64,000 nucleotides of DNA from Hyphomicrobiales bacterium (lineage in GTDB: Bacteria; Pseudomonadota; Alphaproteobacteria; Rhizobiales; Beijerinckiaceae). Made by a program: the position numbers and the translations under genes. The DNA lies in contig UCLR01000005.1 of assembly GCA_900473415.1 (NCBI GenBank), positions 62,001 to 126,000 of the forward strand. The letters are read 5' to 3'. A model generated the notes under the pieces. It saw only the letters and a list, made by a program, of their open reading frames with translations. It was not told the DNA's origin and made no database searches. Shown piece by piece: positions 18,451-28,724 of the stretch (position 1 is its first letter; every line of letters begins with the position of its first letter).

Positions 18451-21400
18451 ATGGAGTGGGTATTTCTCGCCTTACTCATCGGTTTCTTCTTCTTCATCGT
18501 CGTTCCATGGGTTGCCTTTCGGGCATCCGGACGCAGCACGGAAGCTCTCGGAGAGATCGCGCGGCTGAAATCCGAAATCTCCTCGCTTCGCGCGGAACTC
18601 GGGTCTCTCCAGATTGGCACAAGCGCCGGCCTCTCGACGGCTGCTACAACTGCCCGCCCCGAAGAGACCGCGACGGTCACTGAGCCATTGCAGGCGGTGG
18701 AGACCGATGAAGGGTTCGCCGAGGCGTCCAATATCGAGTTGCCGCCGCCGCCCGAACTGATCGACCCATCATCCGCCGTGCCGGAGCCAGTGCCGCTCCC
18801 GGCCCCGGTGGCAGACGAGGAGATCTTGGCGGCGGCCAGCGAGATCGCAGCGGAGCCGCAGCTCGACCAACACAGGCAAGAGGCGCTGCTGGAGGCGGAG
18901 CCCACGTTTCGCCGCGACATTGAAGAGACCATCGGCTCGCGTTGGGCGGTGTGGGTGGGCGGCCTTGCGCTGGCTGTCGGCGGTCTGTTTCTCGTCCGCT
19001 ACTCGATCGAGGCCGGGATCGTCGGGCCCGGCGTGCGCCTGCTGATGGGAGCGGCTTTCGCGCTGCTCCTGGCGGTATCGAGCGAGTATCTTCGCCGCCG
19101 CGAAGCGCCGCTGCCTTTTCCGGCAGCCAGCTCCGGAATGAGCGCGAATATTCCATCCGTCCTTGCCGGCGTCAGCGTGCTGGCCGGCTTTGGCGTGGCC
19201 TTTGCCGCACATGCCATTTATGCGTTCATCGGGCCTACCGCGGCCTTCGCGATCATGGCGCTGATCGGCCTTGCCGCGCTTGCAGCCTCGCTGCTGCACG
19301 GGCCGGCACTCGGGCTCTTCGGCGTCGTCGGCTCGTATGTCACGCCCTTCCTGATCTCCAGCACGGCTCCGGCATTCGCTTCACTTTCCCTCTTCGTCGC
19401 GCTTGTGACCACCATCGCCTTCCTGCTGCATGTCCGGCAGCCGAGTCGCATCGTCACCCTGGCGGCGGTCGCCGGGCACGGCAGCTGGATCGTACTGACC
19501 GCCTGGGCGATGCGCGGGCTGTTCTGGCCCTCATTCCTCGTCGTCTCGGGCACGGTCCTCGCCTGGCTGATCCTCAAGGAACTGCCATCCCGGCGCTCGC
19601 GCGGCGCGGCAGGTCAGCCGCGTTTCGCATCGCTCGACATCACCGGCCTCGTCGCCCTTGCAGTGCCGCTCGTCATTTCGGGCGTCATCTGGGTCGCCAT
19701 GGGATCTCCGGGCGCCTTGCACGTCGCGATCATTGCTACGGTCGTCATCGGGATCGTCGCCGCCACGCGGCATCAGGACCTCGCTCCGCTCGCTCCGCTG
19801 AGCGCTGCTGCCGCCACCGGCATGATCCTGCTGTGGCCGACGCGCGAGGGTGCGCTCGGACTGTCTCCGCGGACGCTGCTCGATCTCGTCAGGCTGAGCA
19901 TCGCCCCCGATGCCGGCCCAGGCCTGATCTGGACCGCTGCGCTCTTTGCTGCGGTGGTCGCCGGCGTGCCTCTCGCCGCGCTGCTCACACGCCGTTGGTC
20001 TGGTGCCGGCAACTATGTCGTGCGCGGCTGCATCGCCTTCGCATCGGCCCTGGGCCCGGTCTGTCTTCTGCTGGCGACGGCGCTGCGCGTGAACGGCTTC
20101 GAGCGTTCGGCCGGCTTCGCGGGGCTCGCCGCTCTGCTGACTGTGGGCCTGTTCCTCGCGTCGGAAAAGCTGCTGCCGATCGAGCGGGGCAGCACGAGGT
20201 CGCGCAATCCTCTGGCGCTGATCGGCTCGGCCGCCTATGCCGCTGCCGGCGCGATCGCCCTCGGCATCGCGGTTGCCTTTGCCCTGCGCGAAACCTGGCT
20301 CGTGGTCGGGTTCGCGATCTCGGCGTCCGGCCTCGCCATTCTCTCGCGGATCCGCCCGATCCCGCTGCTGCGCACGATGTCGGCCAGTCTGGCCACAGCC
20401 GCATTTGCCCGCTGGGTCTGGGACCCGATTCTCACCGATATGGGCTCCTGGCCCATCTTCAACTGGCTCATCCCGGCCTACGCGCTGCCCGCGCTCTGTT
20501 TCTGGATCGCGGCGCTCGCTCTCGAGGATACGCAGGGCCGACCGAAGATCGTCCATCAGGCGCTTGCCGCGTTCTTCACAGCCGCCTTCGTTTTGCTCCA
20601 GGTCCACCAGATCTTCGTCGGGCCGGATCTCACGCCCGATTTCGCCCGGATCGCTGGCCACTATGCCGAGCCCAGAAACCGCCTCTTCGAGGAGATCGCC
20701 TGCCTTGTCATCGCGGCCGCGCTGCTCAGCGCCGGCTTTCAGATTCTCGGCCGTTCCGCGGGCCACGCGACTTTTCGCGTGGCGGGACTCATCGGTGCCG
20801 CCCTGACGCTCCTTCTTAGCCTCGGCGGGCTCGGCGGATTGCTCAATCCTCTCTTCGATGGAACCGCTGTGGACGGCTGGCCGGTCCTCAACCGGCTGCT
20901 CTGGTATATCGCGGCTGGCGGCGCGCTCGGTGCGCTGGGCTTCGCGCTGTCGCGGGAGAACCGCTCCCCGGTCGCCGATGCTTTGAGCGCCTGTGGCGCC
21001 TTCCTGGTCTCGCTGGGCGCCGTGCTCATCGTCAGGCAGGCCTTTGCCGGGCCGAGGCTCTCTCCGGTCGACGGCGCTTCGGTCGGCTATTTCGAGGCCG
21101 TGATGATCACCGTCGTGCTGATCGCGCTCGCGGCCGCTGCGAGGCTCTGGCACGATGCTGCGAGCGGACCGATCGCGCGTCTCAGCGTGCAGACGCTGGG
21201 CGGGCTGGCGATAGGCTGGTTCGGTCTCACCCTCGGCCTCGGCCTCAATCCGTTCCTCGACCGCAGTGGCGTCGAAGGGCCTGTTGTCTTCAACCGCATC
21301 CTGTGGGGCTACGGCCTGACGGCGCTCCTGTTCGCCGCTACGGCGCCATGACTGCAGGACGCCTTCCAGCGACTGGCACGTGCCTTCCGTCTCACAGCGA

Positions 21401-22170
21401 CCGGTGCGGCCATCGGCTGCGCCTTTCTGCTGCTGCGCCACGGTTTCCATGGCCCCTATCTGTCGTCGCAAGTGCCGGTCACGCTCGCGGAGTCGGGGAT
21501 CTATGCGTCACTCGCGTTCATGATCGCCATCGCCGCCATGATCGTCGGCTCGGTGAGGCTGCAGGGAAGCAGCATCGCGATCGATCCGCTTTTCGCCGCG
21601 GCCGCTTCATGCGGATTCTTCGTGCTCATTGCGTTCATCGCGAGCCCGATGGTGACGGAGCAGCCGCTGGCAGGTATCCTCATTCTCGACAACGCGCTCT
21701 TCGGTTATTTGCTGCCCGCGGCCTTCGCCTTCGCGGCGGCGGCATGGACCCGATCCTATCTCGCTCAACCGCTGATGGAGCGCATCTACGGTGTCACCGC
21801 CATCCTGGGCGGGCTGGCCTACGTTCTCGTCGAGGTCCGCCGTGGCTTCGCCGGCCCGGACCTGTTCAGCTCCGATGTCGACGCCAGCGAGCTCTATGCC
21901 TATTCCGCCGCGATCCTGCTCTATGGCATCGCCCTGCTTGCGCTCGGGTTCCGGCTGCGATCCAGAGATCTGCGCCTTGCCGCGCTCGGCATCGTCACCA
22001 TCGCGATCTGCAAGGTCTTCCTCGTCGACATGTCGGGCTTGGAGGGGCTGTTGCGAGCACTTTCGTTCATCGGCCTCGGCGCCAGCTTGGTCGCGATCGG
22101 CCTCGCCTACCAGCATATCCTGCGTCGTGGAGCGACAGCTGCGCCAGCGGAGATCGCGAGCGCCGGCTAG
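18451..22170 (+). pseudogene. DUF2339 multi-spanning membrane protein, interrupted by an in-frame TGA
   Basis: The frame runs 966 codons from the ATG to TGA at 21349-21351. It then continues in the same frame, with no shift, through ALRHGFHGPYLSS-type sequence to a stop at 22170. The downstream part ends KVFLVDMSGLEGLLRALSFI, the conserved DUF2339 C-terminus, so both halves are one gene of 1,239 codons. Residues 1-20 form a membrane anchor, about 30-50 a short coiled coil, about 80-150 an acidic Pro-rich linker, and the rest some two dozen hydrophobic segments. A CGA-to-TGA change is the simplest cause. The truncated product would lack roughly the last 270 residues. DUF2339 function is unknown; some members are linked to the cell envelope. 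Confidence 0.8.
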
Positions 22171-22243
22171 GACTCATTCACACGCGCCACAACGACTGCC
22201 CGAGGGCTCTCTCCGGGAACGGTTTCGGCCGTGCGCGGCAGGC

Positions 22244-22283
22244 GTTCTTGCGATGGGGCCAGATCGAGCCCCTTTGCAAGAAC
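22244..22283. terminator. Bidirectional terminator-like hairpin
   Basis: GTTCTTGC (22244-22251) pairs perfectly with GCAAGAAC (22276-22283), and inside it GGGGC (22255-22259) pairs with GCCCC (22268-22272). It lies exactly between the ends of the convergent DUF2339 and DUF2252 genes. Confidence 0.6.
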
Positions 22284-22286
22284 GGG

Positions 22287-23348
22287 TCAGGCGAACTCCG
22301 CGTGTTCGCGAGCGACGGCCTGCGCGGCTGCTTTGGCTGCCTCACGCAGCCAGTCGCTATCACGGCCGGAAAGATCACTCCGCAAGGCGGACAGCCGCGC
22401 CGGATCATCCGCGTGGCAATTCGCGATTTCTCGCCCCATCAGCTCCAGCATTTCGCTCGAAAGCAGCTCCGCAGCCGCGTCCTCTACCCCGATCTTCCGG
22501 CTGTTCGGCGACAGTCGGCGCACGACGATCTCATCGGCGACGCTATAATGCGGATCCGGCGCCCGATACCTGCCGGCTGCGATCTTCCCGGCCTGGATTG
22601 CGGTGCTGCCCGGAGCGTAGCGGAGCGACCAGCCCGAGACGACGAGCCTCTTCGCCTCCCGCAGGATCGGCCCACCTTTCCATATGCACCGCGCCATGAA
22701 GCGGGGGCGCCCGAGGCCGCCCGTGCCGGAGGAGCGTGGCGCCGTGACGAGAGACGCATGTCGATCGGGCAACGCGGCACGCAAGACGGCTTGGTAACGC
22801 TTCGGGATGTCCGAATGCTGGAAGGAGCCGAACCTTCTCCAGAACGCCGCGCGCTCCCTCTCGGGTAACAGAACGGCCTTGCGTAGCCGCTTGTGATCGC
22901 GCTCGAGAACGAGCGGAGCCGGGCCGGCCAAGCCAGAAGCGTAGCCGGCAAGAATAGCGTTGCAGATATCGCCCGCGGATGGGCCGTTATCGCGACGGGC
23001 AAGGAGTGCGCTCGCTGCGAGCCGTACGAGGTCGAGCGGGTAGGGCATGATGGCGGCGTCGTCGAAGTCGTTGGCGCCCCAAATCAGGCGGCCCTCCGCA
23101 TCGCGCCATGTGCCGAAGTTCTCGAGATGCGTATCGCCGATGGCGAGAACCTGCGGAGCGTCGTTGAGCTCCGGGCAAATCTCCAGGATCGTCTCGGCCC
23201 AGCGCCAATAGGTGGCGCGCAGGAACGTGAACGCGTCCTTGCGCATCTTGCGGTGCTTCTCGTCGAGATCGGCCTCGACAAAGTCCGGACCGACCTGCGC
23301 CCTCAGCCAGCGCTCATAGGCCCGCGCCGATGATTTGATTCCGGTCAT
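22287..23348 (-). CDS. DUF2252 family protein
   Basis: 353 residues from the ATG at 23348 (GGGGA 4 bases upstream); the frame is open to 23432. The motif IGDTHLENFGTW near residue 70, followed by GANDFDDAAIMPYPLDLVRLAAS, is the signature of DUF2252, which resembles the catalytic loop of aminoglycoside-phosphotransferase-like kinases. A kinase-like fold is likely, the substrate unknown. No signal peptide or membrane segment. It converges on the DUF2339 gene and is followed upstream by a 205-base gap to the end of the RND gene. Confidence 0.8.
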   Translation of the reverse strand: MTGIKSSARAYERWLRAQVGPDFVEADLDEKHRKMRKDAFTFLRATYWRWAETILEICPELNDAPQVLAIGDTHLENFGTWRDAEGRLIWGANDFDDAAIMPYPLDLVRLAASALLARRDNGPSAGDICNAILAGYASGLAGPAPLVLERDHKRLRKAVLLPERERAAFWRRFGSFQHSDIPKRYQAVLRAALPDRHASLVTAPRSSGTGGLGRPRFMARCIWKGGPILREAKRLVVSGWSLRYAPGSTAIQAGKIAAGRYRAPDPHYSVADEIVVRRLSPNSRKIGVEDAAAELLSSEMLELMGREIANCHADDPARLSALRSDLSGRDSDWLREAAKAAAQAVAREHAEFA

Positions 23349-23553
23349 GGTGTCCCCGCATCCGCCTGATCCGCCGACGTCGTGGTTGGCCGATCGTCCG
23401 CGCATGTGGTTCACACCCGGCGAGGGCAGCATGCCCTTCGTCTGCTGCTCTTTGCACCCATGCCGATATATGGCGGAAAATGACCGGCAAGGCGCGCTTG
23501 GCCCCCTGATGGGATGCGCGGCGTTCCCGTGAGGCTTGCCGCGCCCGCGCCTT

Positions 23554-26500
23554 TCAGGGAGGCGCGTCCGGGGTGGTCGCCGGCTGTATGATTTCCTTCG
23601 GCCTGGTGGACGGCCTCAGCCGTTCCCGGATCGACTGGAAGAAGACATAGAGCGGTGGGATCACGAAGATGCCGATGAAGGATGCGGCGATCATCCCGCC
23701 GAAAACCGGCGTTCCGACGTCGCGGCGGGCAAGCTGCGATGCTCCCGTCGCGATCACGAGCGGGAACAGACCCAGGATGAAGGCGAAGGACGTCATCATC
23801 ACCGGGCGGAAGCGCAGCCTCGCGCCCTCCGTGGCTGCTTCGTGCAACGGCACGCCGCGCTCGCGCTGTTCCTTGGCGAACTCGACGATCAGGATGCCGT
23901 TCTTGGCGGCCAGGCCGATCAGGACGATCATTCCGATCTGGGCGTAGACGTCGAGGGTGAGCCTCGCCAGCACGATGAAGGCGAAGGAGCCCAGGATGCC
24001 GATCGCGACCGACAGCAGGACCGGAATCGGGATCGTCCAGCTCTCGTAGAGCGCGACCAGGAACAGGAAGGCGAACAGGATGGCGAAGGCCAGGATGATC
24101 GGGGTCTTGCCCTCGGCTCGCTTCTCCTGGAAGGCCGTGTCGGTCCACTCGCCGGAATAGCCCGGCGGCAGGGCCTTTGCCGCGACTTGCTCCATCGCAT
24201 TCAAGGCCTCGCCGGACGAAACGCCAGGCGCCGGGCCGCCCTGGATCGTCACAGCGCGCAGGTTGTTGTAGCGAATCAGCGCGGGCGGACCGACGATGAC
24301 ATGCAGCTCGAGGAGGCTCCGCAGAGGCACCATCTGGCCTTCCGCGTTTCGAACATTGATGCGGTAGATGTCTTCGACCGAGGCCCGGTCGACGGCGTCG
24401 GCCTGCAGCTGGACCTGCCAGGTTCTGCCGAACAGGTTCATGTCGTTGGCATAAAACCCGCCGAGCGAGGCCTGCAGGGCCTGGAAGACGTCCTGCAGCT
24501 TGACGCCCAGGATCTGGACCTTGTTCCGATCGATATCGAGATAGATGGACGGGCTCGTCGCCGAGAAGGTGCTGAAGACGCGGGAGAGCCTCGGGTCCTG
24601 GTTCGCCGCGATGCTCAGGCCGCGGACGACCGGCGCGAGCTCCTTCGGATCGCCGCCGCGAAGATCCTCGAGGACATAGGTGAAGCCGCCGCCGGTGCCG
24701 AGGCCGACGATCGGGGGCGGCGCGAGCGGGACAACGCTGCCTCCCTCGATCTGCCCGAATTTCGGCGCGAGGCGACGCATGATCGCCTGGGCGGATTGGT
24801 CCGGCGACGGACGTTCCTCGAAGGATTTCAGCGAGACGACCATGAAGGCCGAGTTCGACTGGGAGTAGTTGTCGATGAAGTTGAGCCCGACGACCGAAGT
24901 GAAGTCTGCAATTGACTTTTCGTCCCTCAGGACGGCCTCCGCTTGCCTGACGACCTGCGAGGTTCGGCCGACGGCAGCCCCGTCGGGCAATTGAACGACG
25001 ACGAAGAAGGCACCTTGATCATCCTCTGGCAGGAAGCCCGTCGGCGTGATCCGGGCAAGGCCGCCCGTGGCGAATGCCGCGACCGCGACGAGGATGACGC
25101 CCATGACCGAGAAGCGCACGATGCGCGCGACCACGGCGCCGTAGCCGTCGCGGACCCGATCAATGCCGCGCATGACATAGCCGAGCACGCCGCGGCGAGG
25201 GCCATGGTGAGGCTTGAGCAGGATCCCGCATAGCGCCGGCGACAAGGTGAGCGCGTTGATCGCCGACAGCACCATCGCGACCACCACCGTGACCGCGAAC
25301 TGGCGAAAGAGCTCGCCGGCGATGCCGGGAATGAAGGCCACGGGAACGAAGACCGAGAGCAGCACCAGCGTGATCGCGATGATCGGTGCGGTGATCTCCC
25401 GCATTGCCAGCTTGGTGGCTTCAGCTGGGCTCAGCTCCGGACGCTCCTCCATGACGCGCTCGACGTTCTCGACCACGACGATCGCGTCATCGACGACGAT
25501 GCCGATGGCCAGCACCACGGCGAGCAAGGAGACCGAATTGGCTGAGTATCCGATCGCGTTTAGCACCGTGAACGCGCCGATGAGGCTGACCGGGACCGCG
25601 AGCGTCGGGATCAGGGTCGCGCGGAAGCTCCCGAGGAACAGGAAGACGACGATGACGACCAGAACGAAGGCCTCGATCAGGGTCTTCTTGACCTCGTCGA
25701 TCGTCGCCGTGATGAACGCGGTCGGGTCGTAGGTGACCTTCCAGTCCATGTCCTCCGGGAAGGTCTTGGCGAGCTCGGCGATCCGACTGCGTACCGCCGC
25801 CAGCGTCGCGATCGCGTTCGCCCCGGGGGCCTGATAGAGCGCGACGATGGCCGCCGGGGAGCCGTCGAGGCGGGTTTCCCGGTCGAGGTTGGCTGCGCCG
25901 AGCTCAAGGCGTGCGACGTCTCCCAATCTGAGCACCGAGCCGTCCGGATTGGTCCTCAGCACGATGTTGGAGAATTCCTCCGTCGATGTGAGGCGCCCCT
26001 TCGTCTGGATGCTGAGCTGCAATTGCTGATCGTCGGCGATCGGCCGCCCGCCGATGCGGCCCACGGCGGCCTGCACGTTCTGGGCCTGGATCGCCGAGAT
26101 CAGATCTCCCGTCGTCAGGTTGAGTCCGGTGAGTTGGTCCAGCTTCACCCAGGCCCGCATGGCGTAATCCTGCGGACCCCAAAGCGCGGCGTCGCCGACG
26201 CCGGGGGTGCTCTTGATCCGGTCCAGCAGGTTGATGGTGACGTAGTTCGAGAGGTAGAGCGGGTCGTAAGTCCCCTTCGGCGAGTGAAAGGCGACGACGC
26301 CAAGCAGGGCAGAGGACTTCTTCTTGACCGTCACGCCCTGGCGCTGGACGTCCTGAGGGAGCTTGGACAGGGCGATCTGGACACGGTTGTTGACGTTCAC
26401 CGCGTTGATGTCGGGGTCAGTGCCGAGCTCGAAGGAACAGAGGAGCGTGTAGCTGCCGTCGTTGCCGCTGACGCTCTTCATGTACATCATCTTGTCGACG

Positions 26501-26715
26501 CCAACGATCTGAGCCTCGATCGGCTGCGCGATGGTTGAATCGACGACGTCGGACGATGCCCCGGGATAGGAGGTGGTGACCGAGACCTGCGGCGGAACGA
26601 TATCGGGATATTGGGCCACCGGTATCGCGAAGAGAGAGAGCAGGCCAGCGATCGTCATGACGATCGCAATGACGATGGCGAGCCGGGGACGATCGACGAA
26701 GATCGACGACAGCAT
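23554..26715 (-). CDS. RND efflux transporter, HAE1 (AcrB/MexB) family
   Basis: 1,053 residues, full length for an AcrB-type pump. Proton-relay residues are visible: [17 protein letters not shown] (the two Asp in transmembrane helix 4) and [17 protein letters not shown] (the Lys in helix 10). Helix 1 starts at residue 9 and two large periplasmic loops follow helices 1 and 7. It lies 5 bases downstream of its membrane-fusion partner gene, so the pair is one operon. No outer-membrane channel gene is next to it, so it presumably shares a TolC-like protein from elsewhere. The regulator is also not adjacent. Drugs or aromatic compounds are possible substrates. Confidence 0.92.
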   Translation of the reverse strand: MLSSIFVDRPRLAIVIAIVMTIAGLLSLFAIPVAQYPDIVPPQVSVTTSYPGASSDVVDSTIAQPIEAQIVGVDKMMYMKSVSGNDGSYTLLCSFELGTDPDINAVNVNNRVQIALSKLPQDVQRQGVTVKKKSSALLGVVAFHSPKGTYDPLYLSNYVTINLLDRIKSTPGVGDAALWGPQDYAMRAWVKLDQLTGLNLTTGDLISAIQAQNVQAAVGRIGGRPIADDQQLQLSIQTKGRLTSTEEFSNIVLRTNPDGSVLRLGDVARLELGAANLDRETRLDGSPAAIVALYQAPGANAIATLAAVRSRIAELAKTFPEDMDWKVTYDPTAFITATIDEVKKTLIEAFVLVVIVVFLFLGSFRATLIPTLAVPVSLIGAFTVLNAIGYSANSVSLLAVVLAIGIVVDDAIVVVENVERVMEERPELSPAEATKLAMREITAPIIAITLVLLSVFVPVAFIPGIAGELFRQFAVTVVVAMVLSAINALTLSPALCGILLKPHHGPRRGVLGYVMRGIDRVRDGYGAVVARIVRFSVMGVILVAVAAFATGGLARITPTGFLPEDDQGAFFVVVQLPDGAAVGRTSQVVRQAEAVLRDEKSIADFTSVVGLNFIDNYSQSNSAFMVVSLKSFEERPSPDQSAQAIMRRLAPKFGQIEGGSVVPLAPPPIVGLGTGGGFTYVLEDLRGGDPKELAPVVRGLSIAANQDPRLSRVFSTFSATSPSIYLDIDRNKVQILGVKLQDVFQALQASLGGFYANDMNLFGRTWQVQLQADAVDRASVEDIYRINVRNAEGQMVPLRSLLELHVIVGPPALIRYNNLRAVTIQGGPAPGVSSGEALNAMEQVAAKALPPGYSGEWTDTAFQEKRAEGKTPIILAFAILFAFLFLVALYESWTIPIPVLLSVAIGILGSFAFIVLARLTLDVYAQIGMIVLIGLAAKNGILIVEFAKEQRERGVPLHEAATEGARLRFRPVMMTSFAFILGLFPLVIATGASQLARRDVGTPVFGGMIAASFIGIFVIPPLYVFFQSIRERLRPSTRPKEIIQPATTPDAPP

Positions 26716-26720
26716 GGGGG

Positions 26721-27824
26721 TCAGTTCCCCTTGATGGCGGGGGCGGCTTCGCGCGCCCGGACCGAGGCGCCGGGCCTCACCGCCTGCAATCCCTGAACGA
26801 TGATCTGTTCGCCGCCGGCGAGACCGTCGGAGACAATGGCGTCCGTTCCCTCTGTCCCTGAGATCCGGATCCGCTTGATCACGGCCTTGCCGTTTTCGAC
26901 GGCGAAGACGTAGGAGCCGCCTTGATCAGCGATCAGGGCACTTTGGGGCACGACCACCATCTCGCTCGGGGTGCCGGCCTCGATATCGACCCGGACCAGT
27001 TGCCCGTCCGTCAGGGTGCTCGCTGGGTTGGGGACCTTCGCGCGCGCCAACACCGTGTCGGTCCCACGATCGACGGAATTGTTGACGAAGTCGATCTGGC
27101 CTCGCTGGCCGTATTCCATGCCATCCGAGAAGCGGAGCTTGACCGTCAGATCCTTGGGATCGATGTGCTTTCCGGATTCGGCCGCCTTGAGGAACTCGCG
27201 CTGGCTGACCGGAAAGGTCACGTAGATCGGGTCCTGGCTGATGATCGTCGCCAGGACGCCGCTGTCCGGGCTGACGACATTACCCTTGGTGAGATTGGTC
27301 AGGCCGATCCTGCCGGTGATCGGGGCGTTGATGTCTGTATAGCTCAGGTTGACCTTGGCCGTGTCTAGATCGGCTTGACTGGTCATCAACGAGCCCGCGG
27401 TCTGCTGCTTCTGGGCCTGGGCCTGATCGCGGGCAACCACGGTGCCCGCACTCTTGGCAAGCAGATCCTCGGCCCGCTGAAGCTGGATGTCGGCGAGGGC
27501 GTCGGCCGCCTTGGCGATCTCGAGTGTACCCTGGGCTCTTTCGACCGCAGCCTGAAACAAGCTCTTCTCGATGCGGTAGAGCGGATCTCCCGCCTTGACG
27601 ACATCGCCCTCCTTGAAGAGCACCTGCTCGAGAAAGCCGGTCACGCGGGCACGGACATCGACTTTCTCTATGCCGGATATGCGACCGACGAAGTTCGCCG
27701 ACTTCGCGACGGGCTTGCGCTCGACTTTCGCCGTAGCGACGGGAATCGCGGGAGGTTCAGGCGATTGGGCAGAGGCGGCGGAGGCCAAGCCGAACGCAAT
27801 TGCAATCCAAAGGGCTTTGCGCAT
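26721..27824 (-). CDS. RND efflux periplasmic adaptor (membrane fusion protein)
   Basis: 367 residues from the ATG at 27824, chosen over a GTG two codons earlier because GAGG lies 5 bases upstream. Signal peptide [19 protein letters not shown]. The biotinyl-lipoyl half-motifs [26 protein letters not shown] (about 60-85) and the later [11 protein letters not shown] flank an alpha-helical hairpin with [18 protein letters not shown] (about 120-145). The C-terminal barrel and membrane-proximal domains follow. It links the inner-membrane pump to an outer-membrane channel and is first in the two-gene operon. Confidence 0.9.
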   Translation of the reverse strand: MRKALWIAIAFGLASAASAQSPEPPAIPVATAKVERKPVAKSANFVGRISGIEKVDVRARVTGFLEQVLFKEGDVVKAGDPLYRIEKSLFQAAVERAQGTLEIAKAADALADIQLQRAEDLLAKSAGTVVARDQAQAQKQQTAGSLMTSQADLDTAKVNLSYTDINAPITGRIGLTNLTKGNVVSPDSGVLATIISQDPIYVTFPVSQREFLKAAESGKHIDPKDLTVKLRFSDGMEYGQRGQIDFVNNSVDRGTDTVLARAKVPNPASTLTDGQLVRVDIEAGTPSEMVVVPQSALIADQGGSYVFAVENGKAVIKRIRISGTEGTDAIVSDGLAGGEQIIVQGLQAVRPGASVRAREAAPAIKGN

Positions 27825-27830
27825 CGACAC

Positions 27831-28108
27831 CTCGAACGCTGCATTAGAAAGCCCCGCTACGTTACCAGCATTCGCCCGCGAGGAAAGGCATGCTGGACAC
27901 CTCTGCGTATTCAGTCCTGTCCGCTGCGCATGATCGAGCCGAGGCGTCGCCCTGCGCGGGCTTGGCTCGATCGATCGCGGAGTGGAAGGGCCGCATCTTG
28001 CGCTCCGCGCCGCGTATGCCTGCCTCGATGTCGTCGGCTTTGCCCGGTCACCAACTCGAGGTCCCCGCCTTCCTTTGGCTCCATGGGACTGCGATCGTGC
28101 ATGCCATC
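27831..28108. other. Divergent intergenic region
   Basis: About 280 bases between the efflux operon and the M15-type peptidase gene. The right-hand frame is open through part of it, but no convincing start or domain is present before 28109. It should contain the two divergent promoters. Confidence 0.35.
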
Positions 28109-28705
28109 ATGCGCGGAAAAGCACGCTGCCTCCGTCTCGGACTGCTTGGCCTCGCGTTTTTCTGCTTGGGCTTGGACAGCCGCGGTCACAGCCAATCAGG
28201 CCGTGGATGGCGGGTGTCGGATGTCTTCGTAGATCCGCGGCACGGACCGGGGGGCATTTACGCGAGGATTCCTGCAAAAGACGAATTTGGGCGGGATCAA
28301 CTTGCGATGTTCCTTGAGTGGAATCCGGACCCGCTGGCAAATCACGACGCCAATCTGCACGCACTCCGTCCGATTCTCGCCAAGGTGGTGCGGAAGGCGC
28401 AAGCCGACAATCCCGACCTGCCTTTCGTCATTGGCTCGGGGAAACGTGGCCGCAAATTGCAACGCAGGGCGGTTGCCTGGGGCTGGTCGATGACACGTGC
28501 CAGCTCACACCGGTCCGGCAAGGCCGTGGATTTGTGGCCGCTCGATCGGGAAGGGCGGGTGACCTTCGATCCCGCAGCCCAGAACCGGGTCGCGGCCGCG
28601 CTGAAGCAAGCGGCGAACGAACTAGGTGTGTCGCTGCGCTGGGGCGGTCATTTCCACGGCTACAAGCACATGGACCGCTCGCATTTCGAGCTCGTCTCGC
28701 CGTAG
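28109..28705 (+). CDS. M15-type peptidoglycan peptidase, secreted
   Basis: 198 residues from the ATG at 28109, chosen because it places a signal peptide (MRGKARCLRLGLLGLAFFCL) at the N-terminus; the frame extends left to 27890. Zinc ligands of the M15 (VanY / endolysin L-alanyl-D-glutamate or D,D-peptidase) family are His134 and Asp141 in SSHRSGKAVDL and His192 in DRSHFEL. It would cut peptide cross-bridges or stems in the periplasm. No holin or phage gene is near, so it is probably a cell-wall remodelling enzyme rather than a lysin. The ribosome-binding site is weak. It converges on the GGT gene with a 19-base gap. Confidence 0.72.
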   Translation: MRGKARCLRLGLLGLAFFCLGLDSRGHSQSGRGWRVSDVFVDPRHGPGGIYARIPAKDEFGRDQLAMFLEWNPDPLANHDANLHALRPILAKVVRKAQADNPDLPFVIGSGKRGRKLQRRAVAWGWSMTRASSHRSGKAVDLWPLDREGRVTFDPAAQNRVAAALKQAANELGVSLRWGGHFHGYKHMDRSHFELVSP

Positions 28706-28724
28706 CCTCCCCGACCTTCGTTGC

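Noticed and set aside
18942-20819. 625-codon plus-strand frame inside the DUF2339 gene
   Set aside because: Arg/Ala-rich translation without family features; it overlaps a recognised membrane-protein frame.
19531-21471. 646-codon minus-strand frame opposite DUF2339
   Set aside because: Highly charged low-complexity translation; shadow of the membrane protein on the other strand.
21340-21480. Frameshift as the cause of the DUF2339 split
   Set aside because: Both parts are in the same frame; only the TGA at 21349 interrupts it, so no indel is needed.
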